Of a DNA stretch of 64,000 nucleotides, positions 54,349-62,963 are shown piece by piece (position 1 is the first letter of the stretch; every line of letters begins with the position of its first letter). The notes under the pieces are model-generated. The model made no database searches, was not told the DNA's origin, and was given only the letters and a program-made list of their open reading frames with translations. Location of the stretch: assembly GCA_902727895.1 (NCBI GenBank), contig CACVAP010000083.1:1-64000 (forward strand), in the 5' to 3' direction. A program made the position numbers and the translations under genes. The stretch is from an uncultured Sulfurovum sp. (GTDB lineage Bacteria > Campylobacterota > Campylobacteria > Campylobacterales > Sulfurovaceae).

Positions 54349-56349
54349 CTAACCTATTGGGGTTCCATTAGTTTTTGCTTTTTCTGGACGAACCATACAT
54401 AAACCATTTTCATCTTTAGCTGCAAGCAACATTCCTTGACTAAGCATTCCCATTAATTTTGCAGGTTTTAAGTTGGCAACCACACAAACTTGTGTGTTTA
54501 ACATCTCTTCTGCTGAATACCATTCTTTAATACCTGCGACAACTTGTCTTGTCTCAGCTTCACCTACATCTACTTGAAGTAAAAGTAGTTTTTTACTTTT
54601 TGGAACTTCTTCTGCTTTAACAACCGTTCCAACTTTTAATGAAGTAGCAAAAAACTGGTCAATACCAATTAATGCCACACCATCAGTGCTGGCTAAGCCT
54701 GTCGAAGCGTTACCAGCTTTCTTTGCTTCTTTTTTAGCTTTCTTCTCAGCCTCTTTTTTAGCATCAGCTTCTTCTTGCTCTTTTTTCAATGCTTCTAATC
54801 TTGCATCTACTAAAAGTTCTGCTTCTATTCTTGGGAAAAGTGGCTCACGTTTCTCTGTTACAAATGGTGCTAATATTCCACCATCTTTTAAAATGTTTTG
54901 GAAAGTTTGAGGCGTAATCTCAAAACCTAATGCATTACAAACCGTAGTAGTAGTTGCAGGCATTACAGCATGAAGCATCAGTGAGACTTTCGCCAAAATA
55001 GTTGCGATAAGCCCATTTAATGCCATGGTCTCTTCTGTTTTACCCTCTTTAATCATTGTCCATGGTTGATATTTATCAATGGCTCTATTGGCTACGGTAA
55101 GTGGTCTCCAAAGCTCTTCTAAGAAACGGTGTAGTTGAAGTTCAGAGATCATTGGTTCTAACTTCACTAAAGAAGTCTCCATTTCATCTAACTCAGCTTG
55201 GTAATATTTAGAAACTAAGTCACATTCAACTCTACCTTCAAAATATTTACCACTCATACCGATTAAACGGTTCAACAAGTTTCCAAGGTCATTTCCAAGG
55301 TCAGAGTTTATTCTGTCCATTAATGCTCTTTGAGAAAAATCACCGTCTCCACCAAATGGAACTTCACGAAGCATGAAGTAACGGAAGTTTTCTAAGCCAT
55401 AAGCGTCTGCAACTTCTTTAGGGTCAACAACGTTCCCTTTTGACTTAGACATTTTCTCACCATTACGTGTCCACCAACCATGCGCACCAATGTGCTTTGG
55501 TAAAGGTAAGTCTAAACTCATTAAGAAGGCTGGCCAATAGATAGCATGGAAACGTAAAATATCTTTTCCAATCAAATGTACACGTGCTGGCCAATTATCC
55601 ATATTTGCATCATCTGTTCCATAACCAAGTGCTGTTACATAGTTCATAAGTGCATCTAACCAAACATACATAACATGTTTTGGGTCATTGAAGTCTGCTG
55701 GAAGTTTTACACCCCAATCAAAAGAAGTTCTAGTAATTGAGAGGTCATTTAGTCCACCTTCTACAAAACGAATTACTTCATTTCTTTTGCTTTTTGGTAA
55801 AATACAATCTGGATTATTTTCATACCAAGCAAGAAGTTTGTCTTCATAAGCAGAAAGTTTAAAAAAGTAACTCTCTTCTTCTACAATCGAAGTACTTTTT
55901 CCACAGTCTGGACAAAATTCATCATCTACTAATTGTGTCTCTGGGAAAAAAGTCTCACAAGAGATACAATAATGCCCAGAATAAGTATCTTTATAGATAT
56001 CACCTTTTTTATGCATAGCAGTAAATGCTTTTTGAACCCCTAATTTATGATCAGCATCGGTAGTACGAATAAATTTGTCATATGATATGTCAAAGTCATC
56101 CCAAAGATCTTTAAATGTTTTTGAAATTTCATCTGCATAAGCTTGAGTTTCTTTACCTCTTTTCTTAGCAGCTTCTTCGATTTTTTGACCATGTTCATCT
56201 GTTCCTGTTAGGAAGAAAGTATCTTCTCCAATAAGACGAGAGTAACGTGCCAAAGTATCAGCAATAATAGTTGTGTATGCATGCCCAATATGCGCAACAT
56301 CGTTAACGTAGTAAATAGGAGTAGTAATATATGATTTGTGACAAGACAT
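54349..56349 (-). CDS. metG: Methionyl-tRNA synthetase
   Basis: MetG charges tRNA-Met. From ATG 56349 the protein is 666 residues. It has the HIGH motif in AHIGHAYT, one Cys4 zinc knuckle (CISC...CPDC), KMSKS in GEKMSKSKG, and the anticodon-binding region. A highly charged Lys/Glu/Ala linker follows, then a C-terminal EMAPII/Arc1p-type tRNA-binding domain (LKVGTVVKAEEVPKSKKLLLLQ). A start 7 codons upstream is possible. The motifs are intact. Confidence 0.96.
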   Translation of the reverse strand: MSCHKSYITTPIYYVNDVAHIGHAYTTIIADTLARYSRLIGEDTFFLTGTDEHGQKIEEAAKKRGKETQAYADEISKTFKDLWDDFDISYDKFIRTTDADHKLGVQKAFTAMHKKGDIYKDTYSGHYCISCETFFPETQLVDDEFCPDCGKSTSIVEEESYFFKLSAYEDKLLAWYENNPDCILPKSKRNEVIRFVEGGLNDLSITRTSFDWGVKLPADFNDPKHVMYVWLDALMNYVTALGYGTDDANMDNWPARVHLIGKDILRFHAIYWPAFLMSLDLPLPKHIGAHGWWTRNGEKMSKSKGNVVDPKEVADAYGLENFRYFMLREVPFGGDGDFSQRALMDRINSDLGNDLGNLLNRLIGMSGKYFEGRVECDLVSKYYQAELDEMETSLVKLEPMISELQLHRFLEELWRPLTVANRAIDKYQPWTMIKEGKTEETMALNGLIATILAKVSLMLHAVMPATTTTVCNALGFEITPQTFQNILKDGGILAPFVTEKREPLFPRIEAELLVDARLEALKKEQEEADAKKEAEKKAKKEAKKAGNASTGLASTDGVALIGIDQFFATSLKVGTVVKAEEVPKSKKLLLLQVDVGEAETRQVVAGIKEWYSAEEMLNTQVCVVANLKPAKLMGMLSQGMLLAAKDENGLCMVRPEKAKTNGTPIG

Positions 56350-56536
56350 TAGTAGTGTTTCCTTAAACAAATGAGTTTAGTTATTACCATAAAGTAATAT
56401 TTTTTGGTATTTTAGCTAAATATTGTATAAATGATGATTTACTTCTATATAAACTACAATAATTCCTAAGTAAGTCATATTTTAACAAAAAACTAGTTCT
56501 ATTAGTAGCTTGAAATATTAACATCATACATTTCAC

Positions 56537-58699
56537 TTATCTATTTTTTAACATACTAGATAAATAATCCTCTTTAAAATTATCTCGACCTTTTATATTA
56601 TTAAAATAGGTTCTAGCTTTAATAAACTCATAAATATCTTCTTCTCTTTTAATTCTAAATAAAAGATTAATCATATTCTCATAATGGTACTTTCCATAAT
56701 GATTAATTTCATCCTGATTATCATCGTCCCTTACTGCTTCAAGCGCATATTCATATGAAAATAAATAAGAAGCATATTCATAAAGAAAAATATCACTTGC
56801 TTTAATACTCTCATGAGATGAAAGATGAACAACTCTTTCTAATATATTAATAGGTTTCTCTAATTTGTTTATAATAAGGGTTGATAAAAAACTAACAATA
56901 AAACTTGTATTAGTTATAATCATTTTATCATTTCCGTCTAAGACATACATAAAGTCTATCTCTAGCTTTTTATTCATATACTTTTTTCTAAAGTTTTTTA
57001 TTAAATCTTCTAATACAAAATCTCTTCCGTTTAAGCCTTTAATAATTATTGATGTCTCACCACTTAATTCAATATCTCTAGAAAATTTATCTAAATAGTC
57101 TACTGTCCTAAAGAATGATGATTTATCAGATTTGAGTATATTTAAATCAAAATCGTTTAAATTTGTAAAGATATATAATCCATATCCAACATATTGAATA
57201 CCATCAATCTGGTTTGTATTTTGTTTACCAATATCAAAGGGAATATCTTCTTCAATAATAGATTTATTAATCAAACCCAAACCATATTTTTGACTTAATT
57301 GACCATATCGTATCACAGCGTTAATAATCATCAAATCTTTAAATCTCACATATCTATATTGTGCTTCATGACATAAACTATGAATAATCTCATTATAATA
57401 CTTAACACTATTTGAAAGAAAGTTAGCTATATCTTTAGCGTTAAAATCTTTTCTATGATTAGAGAAACTATAATAGATAAATGCTATCTGTAATTTAATA
57501 GAAAATACAGCTGATTGCTCAAGTTTTGGATGAGACTTTAAATAACTTTCTAAAAATTTAATTTCTTTTTCTAAATCAAATATATAGTCTATTCTTGCTA
57601 TTTCATGATGTTTTAGTTTTATTTCTAATTTTCTTATCATCTCAACTGATTTATTAAAAACTAACTGTGTTTCTTTATCTGTTTCCAGAGTTCTTGATAT
57701 AAAACCATATCCTTCTTTCATATCATCCTGATATACATACTGTTCAGTTTTAACCTGTAACTTTTGAAACTGCTCCTCTATACTAGATAAATTATCTGAT
57801 AACATTTTCCAAAGTACCGTAATTTCTTGAGACTTACCCCTTCCCTTTGCTAAAATATCATAGCTTTTTTCATGTTCCATTTTTGCCCATATATTTTGGA
57901 AACTTGTTTGTATTTGAATTTCAATATTAAATACTTGGTGATATTCATTTAATAACTTTGAAGAATCACTTATTTCAATATTAGAAAAACTTGTAATATC
58001 TTTAGGCAATATAGAAGACTTAGATTTTTTTATAAATTCTGCATCAAATGCTGGGTTCCAGTAAGTCCTATCACAATGAAGTCCTTTATATCCACTGTCT
58101 CTATCAATACTATAAAAACCGTGAGATAAATGATCATCTGTTCGATTTGGAATTTTAAAAAAATGATATAAAGCACGAGCCAACCATTCTGCTTGATAGG
58201 GATATGCACAAATAAATTGGATTCCAATTAAGTCATGAAGTAATCCTCCTCTTAAAAAAACCTTTGTAGGGTCTTGTACTTTTTGTATGTTATTAAATCC
58301 ATTTTTTACTAATTTTTTAATCACACTATCAGCATGTTTATAACGAATCTTAATTTCTTTAATACCCGAATATTTTAAAATATTAATTGCTTCATTATCT
58401 AGAGAAGAATGAATAAAATATCCTAAAACAGCTTCAACATATCTAGGGAGAATACCATTAGGCGTATTACTTATGTAGTCGTTAATAACTTCCTCTGTTA
58501 CTCCAGTTAGTTGATTATATTCATACATACAAGCAACTACATATTGTTTTAAAGTTGCTAAAGTTTTTTTCATTTTTTTTTCTGAACCATTAGCAATATA
58601 CAAATTCTGAATAGCACTATCAATTAAGAACAATATCTCCCCATTATTAGGATATCTCTTTTTAGGAGTAAAGTGATGTATATTTATATACTGTTGCAT
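56537..58699 (-). CDS. RelA/SpoT-core protein paired with a TIR-NACHT gene
   Basis: The 720-residue protein has a RelA/SpoT nucleotidyltransferase-like core at about 113-285: KIRYKHADSVIKKL (substrate loop region), LHDLIGIQFI (155-162), SGYKGLHCDRTYW (202-214) and NIEIQIQTSFQNIWAKMEHEKSYDI (258-282). The usual DxxGxR and EIQIRT arginines are Gln here (DLIGIQ, EIQIQT), so the activity may be altered. The remainder (about 290-720) is helical with no domain that I recognise. It lies 39 nt downstream of the TIR-NACHT gene, with its own possible -10 (58724-58729) and AAAGGACTT ribosome site. Alarmone, pyrophosphotransferase or tRNA-modifying activity are options. Confidence 0.72.
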   Translation of the reverse strand: MQQYINIHHFTPKKRYPNNGEILFLIDSAIQNLYIANGSEKKMKKTLATLKQYVVACMYEYNQLTGVTEEVINDYISNTPNGILPRYVEAVLGYFIHSSLDNEAINILKYSGIKEIKIRYKHADSVIKKLVKNGFNNIQKVQDPTKVFLRGGLLHDLIGIQFICAYPYQAEWLARALYHFFKIPNRTDDHLSHGFYSIDRDSGYKGLHCDRTYWNPAFDAEFIKKSKSSILPKDITSFSNIEISDSSKLLNEYHQVFNIEIQIQTSFQNIWAKMEHEKSYDILAKGRGKSQEITVLWKMLSDNLSSIEEQFQKLQVKTEQYVYQDDMKEGYGFISRTLETDKETQLVFNKSVEMIRKLEIKLKHHEIARIDYIFDLEKEIKFLESYLKSHPKLEQSAVFSIKLQIAFIYYSFSNHRKDFNAKDIANFLSNSVKYYNEIIHSLCHEAQYRYVRFKDLMIINAVIRYGQLSQKYGLGLINKSIIEEDIPFDIGKQNTNQIDGIQYVGYGLYIFTNLNDFDLNILKSDKSSFFRTVDYLDKFSRDIELSGETSIIIKGLNGRDFVLEDLIKNFRKKYMNKKLEIDFMYVLDGNDKMIITNTSFIVSFLSTLIINKLEKPINILERVVHLSSHESIKASDIFLYEYASYLFSYEYALEAVRDDDNQDEINHYGKYHYENMINLLFRIKREEDIYEFIKARTYFNNIKGRDNFKEDYLSSMLKNR

Positions 58700-58723
58700 G
58701 AAGAAGTCCTTTTTAATAATCTT

Positions 58724-58729
58724 ATTATA
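58724..58729 (-). promoter_or_regulatory. -10 hexamer between the TIR-NACHT and RelA-like genes
   Basis: On the minus strand TATAAT lies 24 nt before the RelA-like ATG. The second gene may have its own promoter in addition to read-through. Confidence 0.35.
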
Positions 58730-58738
58730 TCAACATAT

Positions 58739-61573
58739 TTAGAAAACATCTATACTACAATTTCCTATATATTCTACATTCTCCATAATTAAAGTTTTAT
58801 TGTTTCTAAAAACTAATAAAGAATTATCAAAAAGGACATCAGAAAAATTAATTTCTTCAAAAGAAGTAAGAAATAACTTTGATTTATAAAATTTAGATTT
58901 AGAAAAATCAATATATTTTAAATCAGCTTCTTGAAATGTAACATTTTTAAAAGTAGAAGCATGAAAAAGTAAATAGCTATTTTTTCTACCATAAAACTTT
59001 CGTTTTGAAAAATCTAAATCTTCTAAATAAAAATTATTATTAATATCTATATGAAACTCTAAGTTATGCGCTATTATATAAGATTCAAAGGCAAAATGTG
59101 CTGAGTGTAAAATAAGCTCATTGTAATGATTCATTAATTTTATGCTATTAATATCTCTTTTCCAAAGCATCACAAAAAATTCTATTGTTTCTATAGATGG
59201 TGTATTTATTGGAAATTTACTAAACTCTCTATTTTCAAAAGCTTTAAATAGATATTGAGCTAAGAAAAATTCTTGTAAGGAAGTGTGTGAGAAGCTAAAT
59301 ATATTAGTGTTAGGTCTAACCATAAAAGTAGCACCTCGCAAATCAGATTTTAACTTTTCTCTACTTTCATTTTTGTATTCTTCTGCTATATTTGGATTAG
59401 AATACATCCAGTTTGTAAACCATTCATCAAGTTTAGGATATTCTAATGTTCGAGCTCCTTGCCCCCACATATAAGCAGAAAGTTCTTGCATAATAAGTGG
59501 TTTATGTATTTTTGATAGAGTGTGTTTTCCACTATCTCTATTTAATGATGATTCAATAATTCCTAAATATATATCAGCAGAGTTAACCTCTTTACCTTCT
59601 CTAATTGCTTCTTCTAGTTCTCGTATTTGTAGAGTAATCAGTTTTAAAGAATATGGTCTTTGGCTTATCTCTTCTAAATTATGAATAGTAGTTACAACTT
59701 CTTTAAAAATTGAAATATCTATATCATTTTTGACACAATATTCTTCTATTTGATTCCATGTAAAAGGAAGTAGTTCCAAACTCATAAAATCTTTACTTTG
59801 AATTCGTTCTCTATCTTGACCACTAAGCATAGAAAATTGTTCTTGTATAGTTCTAAAGTAATGTGTTCTACAAGAAAAAAGTATTTTATTGTTCTGATTT
59901 AAAAGAACTACATTTTTTAACTCTCTGATAAAAGAATTAACTCTTTTATCATTATTCAAGTGAACTGTCACTTCATCTAAGCCATCAAAAAGAATAAAAG
60001 CTTTTCCTTTTTTTATAATTTGAAAAATTATTGAAACACTCATATCTTTTTTAAATTGATTTAAAGACTTTCTAACAACAATGTCAATAATCTCTTTCCA
60101 GTCAAACTCTTTATTTATAGCTTCGCTAGAGGCAAAATGTCTTAAATCTAAATAAATAGGATTTAATGTTGTATCTTCTTCTTGTAGTTCTAAAGCTATT
60201 TTCATACAACTCCAAGTTTTTCCCATACCTGAATCACCTAATAAAGCAAAATATTGGCTCATATTCTTTTTATTATTCAAAAGTTTTATCTTTTCAAGAT
60301 GATTTTTTTGTTCTTTATTTAAATTTTTTAACCTTGAAATAGATTTGTTTTCCAATACATTTAACTTGTCTAAAGAAATCTTATTATTTTTGTTAAAGTT
60401 CATATAAAATTCAATCTCTTGATAGTTAAAACCCCTAAGAGTTGGTTCTTTAACTATGTAAGACCATTTTATTTTTTTTAGTTTTTCAAGAAATATAATT
60501 AAACTTTGATTATTCTTTCGAATGTTTTGTTTTATTTGTATTAGTTCTCTCTCCTCTTCTCTTAGTCTCATAAGACCTGGTTGTCTCTCTATTTTTGATA
60601 TTTCTGTATAACTATCATTTACAACAATCCTACTCCACTCTTTTATCTCTTTTACTACATCAATTCCAAGTTTAGCTTTTGTAGGAATAAAGTTTTCATC
60701 ATCAATTCCAAGTTTAGCTTTTGTAGGAATAAAGTTTTCATCTACTTCACTTACTTCATCGATATTTTGTAAATTTTCAATGGTTGATTTATAAGAAACC
60801 TGTTGCTTCTCAATTTGTTTAAATATCTCACTAACTAATCCTCCAATAAACTCTTTTCTATCATGAAGCTCCATAAAGCTCCTATCTTCATAAGAAAAAA
60901 TAAGCGTTTCATCATTAATATAATTCAATTTTTTTATTGCATTATTTTTATGATTAATAAAAAGAGGAATAGAAACCTTTGTCTTACTGATTTCACTACT
61001 ACGCATTTCTAAAAAGTGAGGTAGCTCATGTTCTACAATAAACTGACTCTCAAAGTTTTCACTAACCATTAAAAGCCCAAAGTCACACTCTTCTATAGCT
61101 TCTTGAATATTTCCTTTAAAATTCTCTCCAGAAATAAGATTTTGCTCATCTTTCCAAAAAGTAAAAGGATAAGGAGTTTTTTCTAGTTCAGAAATAAGTA
61201 GTTCAACATCTTTTTTATCTTTTCTTGAATAAGAAACAAAAAATATTATCTCCTCTTCGCTCTTACCTAAGGTAGGGATAAATTCATCTTCTCTTAATGC
61301 ATGGGTAAAGTCTAATTGAGACTCTTTATATAACTTCTTTTCATTTTCTATAATCGTAAAGTTCAATTCATTAGTAGGATTAGAAATAAGCTTTATATCT
61401 ATATTTTGTTTAGTAGCCAAAGCATTAAAATCATTAGAAAACTCTTCAAAAGAAGTCTCGATAAGGTATTCTAATTCTTCTATTGAATATTCTTCATCAT
61501 TATATTGAGATTGAAATGAACTAATTTTTCTTTTTAAAGAAATATCTGCTAATTGTTTTAATGCTTTAATCAT
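58739..61573 (-). CDS. TIR-NACHT STAND ATPase with pentapeptide-like C terminus
   Basis: The 944-residue protein has five parts. Residues 1-100 are an unassigned helical N-terminal region. About 108-250 is a TIR domain (FFVSYSRKDKKDV, FWKDEQNLISGENF, and EHELPHF with the candidate catalytic Glu183). About 280-305 is a duplicated 14-residue linker. A NACHT ATPase follows (Walker A GDSGMGKTW at 446-454, Walker B AFILFDGLDEV at about 525-535). The C-terminal region (about 850-944) has DLDFSKRKF- and DLKYIDFSKSKF-type pentapeptide-like repeats. TIR domains cleave NAD+ in many defence systems, and NACHT proteins act as sensors. An abortive-infection role is inferred. Confidence 0.9.
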   Translation of the reverse strand: MIKALKQLADISLKRKISSFQSQYNDEEYSIEELEYLIETSFEEFSNDFNALATKQNIDIKLISNPTNELNFTIIENEKKLYKESQLDFTHALREDEFIPTLGKSEEEIIFFVSYSRKDKKDVELLISELEKTPYPFTFWKDEQNLISGENFKGNIQEAIEECDFGLLMVSENFESQFIVEHELPHFLEMRSSEISKTKVSIPLFINHKNNAIKKLNYINDETLIFSYEDRSFMELHDRKEFIGGLVSEIFKQIEKQQVSYKSTIENLQNIDEVSEVDENFIPTKAKLGIDDENFIPTKAKLGIDVVKEIKEWSRIVVNDSYTEISKIERQPGLMRLREEERELIQIKQNIRKNNQSLIIFLEKLKKIKWSYIVKEPTLRGFNYQEIEFYMNFNKNNKISLDKLNVLENKSISRLKNLNKEQKNHLEKIKLLNNKKNMSQYFALLGDSGMGKTWSCMKIALELQEEDTTLNPIYLDLRHFASSEAINKEFDWKEIIDIVVRKSLNQFKKDMSVSIIFQIIKKGKAFILFDGLDEVTVHLNNDKRVNSFIRELKNVVLLNQNNKILFSCRTHYFRTIQEQFSMLSGQDRERIQSKDFMSLELLPFTWNQIEEYCVKNDIDISIFKEVVTTIHNLEEISQRPYSLKLITLQIRELEEAIREGKEVNSADIYLGIIESSLNRDSGKHTLSKIHKPLIMQELSAYMWGQGARTLEYPKLDEWFTNWMYSNPNIAEEYKNESREKLKSDLRGATFMVRPNTNIFSFSHTSLQEFFLAQYLFKAFENREFSKFPINTPSIETIEFFVMLWKRDINSIKLMNHYNELILHSAHFAFESYIIAHNLEFHIDINNNFYLEDLDFSKRKFYGRKNSYLLFHASTFKNVTFQEADLKYIDFSKSKFYKSKLFLTSFEEINFSDVLFDNSLLVFRNNKTLIMENVEYIGNCSIDVF
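60659..60742 (-). repeat. Exact 42-bp tandem duplication in the TIR-NACHT linker
   Basis: Two copies (60659-60700 and 60701-60742) are identical at all 42 bases and keep the frame, giving DENFIPTKAKLGID twice between the TIR and NACHT domains. Confidence 0.9.
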
Positions 61574-61689
61574 TAGTAATTTCTTCCTTTATTTTCTAAC
61601 GCTTTATCAAGCCATGAACTCGATGCTTCATCATCGTCTGAGTAGCTTATAAATGCTTTATAGTGTTTGTTGTCTCTCTCTTTCCCCAT
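61573..61689 (-). pseudogene. Truncated TIR-like micro-ORF upstream of the TIR-NACHT gene
   Basis: A 38-codon frame begins ATG GGG and reads KHYKAFISYSDDDEASSSW, then LDKALENKGRNY. Positions 10-30 match the first strand and helix of a TIR domain (YKAFISYSxxD...WLxKALE). It has a ribosome site (AAGGGGTCACT) and ends in TAA that overlaps the ATG of the TIR-NACHT gene (TAATG). It is either the remnant of a lost TIR gene or a leader peptide coupled to the downstream gene. The first option is more likely because it is homologous to TIR starts. Confidence 0.6.
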
Positions 61690-61712
61690 AGTGACCCCTT
61701 TTTCATTACTAT

Positions 61713-61718
61713 ATTATA
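61713..61718 (-). promoter_or_regulatory. -10 element of the TIR remnant/TIR-NACHT transcription unit
   Basis: On the minus strand TATAAT, 23 nt before the micro-ORF ATG. It shares the gap with the divergent MNT promoter. Confidence 0.5.
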
Positions 61719-61735
61719 GCAAAATGCTTTTATGG

Positions 61736-61741
61736 TATAAT
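61736..61741 (+). promoter_or_regulatory. -10 element of the MNT gene
   Basis: TATAAT, only 6 nt before the likely ATG at 61748, so the mRNA may be leaderless. Confidence 0.45.
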
Positions 61742-61747
61742 AATCTT

Positions 61748-62059
61748 ATGAACCAAACAACCATACTCAACTACCTTAGTACTGTAAAAGATAAATATCA
61801 AGAAGAAGGACTTGTTATAAAAGCTCTTTTTGGCTCATACTCTCGTAATGAAGCCAATGCTCAAAGTGATGTAGATATTTTAGTAGAAGCCATGCCTGAA
61901 TTTTCAGAAAAATATGGTTTTGGTGCAATTGCAAGACTTCGTGAAATTCAAAGTGAGATAAGTCATGCACTAGGAGGAATCTCCATAGATTTTGCAGATA
62001 TTTCAGGTATGGGAAAAACAGCTAAAAAATTCATTATAGATCGAGCTATCTATGTCTAA
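61748..62059 (+). CDS. MNT-type minimal nucleotidyltransferase
   Basis: From ATG 61748 the product is 103 residues: the MNT fold with LFGSYSRNEANAQSDVDILVE, which carries the GSxS and DxD (SDVDILV) signature. MNT enzymes pair with HEPN proteins as type VII toxin-antitoxin systems, where MNT adenylylates HEPN. A start further upstream would add residues inside the promoter. The next frame (62052) looks like the first 26 residues of a HEPN protein, so the partner is truncated and the pair is probably broken. Confidence 0.82.
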   Translation: MNQTTILNYLSTVKDKYQEEGLVIKALFGSYSRNEANAQSDVDILVEAMPEFSEKYGFGAIARLREIQSEISHALGGISIDFADISGMGKTAKKFIIDRAIYV

Positions 62060-62132
62060 AGAACTTATTAATAAAATCTATCTTATTTTAGAAAAAATTG
62101 AATATGTTGAAATTAACAAAGTAGTCTACTAA
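62052..62132 (+). pseudogene. Truncated HEPN-like remnant after MNT
   Basis: The 26-codon frame MSKELINKIYLILEKIEYVE... overlaps the MNT stop by 8 nt, as HEPN genes usually do. It resembles the N-terminal helix of DUF86-type HEPN proteins, but a TAA ends it. The catalytic RxxxxxH lies far downstream in a normal protein, so the RNase is lost. The identification rests on context and a short match. Confidence 0.45.
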
Positions 62133-62147
62133 AAAAGGAATATAAAT

Positions 62148-62621
62148 ATGAAATGGAAAAAATGGCTAGAAAATTGGGACATGACCTCACTAAAAATAAA
62201 AACCCCATTTTTAGATATGGAGTTCAAACCACAAGAGGCTGATAAAGCTGCTGCTTGGGATTTATATATAGAATTGCTTACAAGAATTACAACGCAACCC
62301 TTACCCAAAGAACATGGAGATGAACAAACAGCTCTTAATTCTGTCTTTGCTCTTTTTGCTTTAACGCGTGATGTATTGAAAAAACATGGAAGAGATGCAG
62401 AAGAATTTTCTAAAATAGCCATTGTAGTTTTAAATCAAGTTATTCGACCATTTACAGCCAAGTGGCATAAAGAGTCGATTGAGAGTGCATTTGAAAATGG
62501 AGATAAATGTAATGAATTCAGAGAAGAATTAAAAAAATTACAACTTATACTTGGAATTTATACTCAAATGTTATCTGACATGGCTGGGGTTGAAGACTTG
62601 ACTAGACTCGAAGATATTTAA
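62148..62621 (+). CDS. Hypothetical helical protein in the defence region
   Basis: The 157-residue protein is helical, without signal or membrane segments. I do not recognise the family, though ELLTRITTQPLPKEHGDEQTAL and VLNQVIRPFTAKWHKES look conserved-like rather than random. AAGGAATATAA precedes the ATG. It is in the same direction as the MNT gene, 15 nt after the HEPN remnant, and convergent with the cytochrome gene. Role unknown. Confidence 0.6.
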   Translation: MKWKKWLENWDMTSLKIKTPFLDMEFKPQEADKAAAWDLYIELLTRITTQPLPKEHGDEQTALNSVFALFALTRDVLKKHGRDAEEFSKIAIVVLNQVIRPFTAKWHKESIESAFENGDKCNEFREELKKLQLILGIYTQMLSDMAGVEDLTRLEDI

Positions 62622-62624
62622 ACT

Positions 62625-62963
62625 CTACTTCAAATTATCTTTAGGATTATACAAATCCCAATAAGTATCAATGGCTTCATCTAATTGAGTATCGTTTAAA
62701 TCTGATGCACCTTTTACTGAAAAACGTTCAATAAACTTGTTCCCAATTAAGGATTTCTCTTCTGTTGGTTTTTTCAAAAACTCTTTAAGTGAAAGCTTAA
62801 AACTAAGCTCTACACTGTGTGTTTTTAAGTAAAGCATAAACATTTTTTCTAAGGTAGCTGGTTGATACTTATGACAAGGAACACACCGACTTTGATAAAC
62901 ATTAGCACTTGCACCTAATGTAAATGTTAGTAAAATTAAAAGTACTGTTTTCTTATGCATCAA
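62625..62963 (-). CDS. Small c-type cytochrome-like protein
   Basis: The 112-residue protein has a signal peptide and one heme motif CVPCH (27-31). A mostly helical region without other obvious ligands follows. It lies directly downstream of the sensor kinase (start overlaps its stop by 11 nt) and could be its redox partner or output. The function is not known. Confidence 0.72.
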   Translation of the reverse strand: MMHKKTVLLILLTFTLGASANVYQSRCVPCHKYQPATLEKMFMLYLKTHSVELSFKLSLKEFLKKPTEEKSLIGNKFIERFSVKGASDLNDTQLDEAIDTYWDLYNPKDNLK

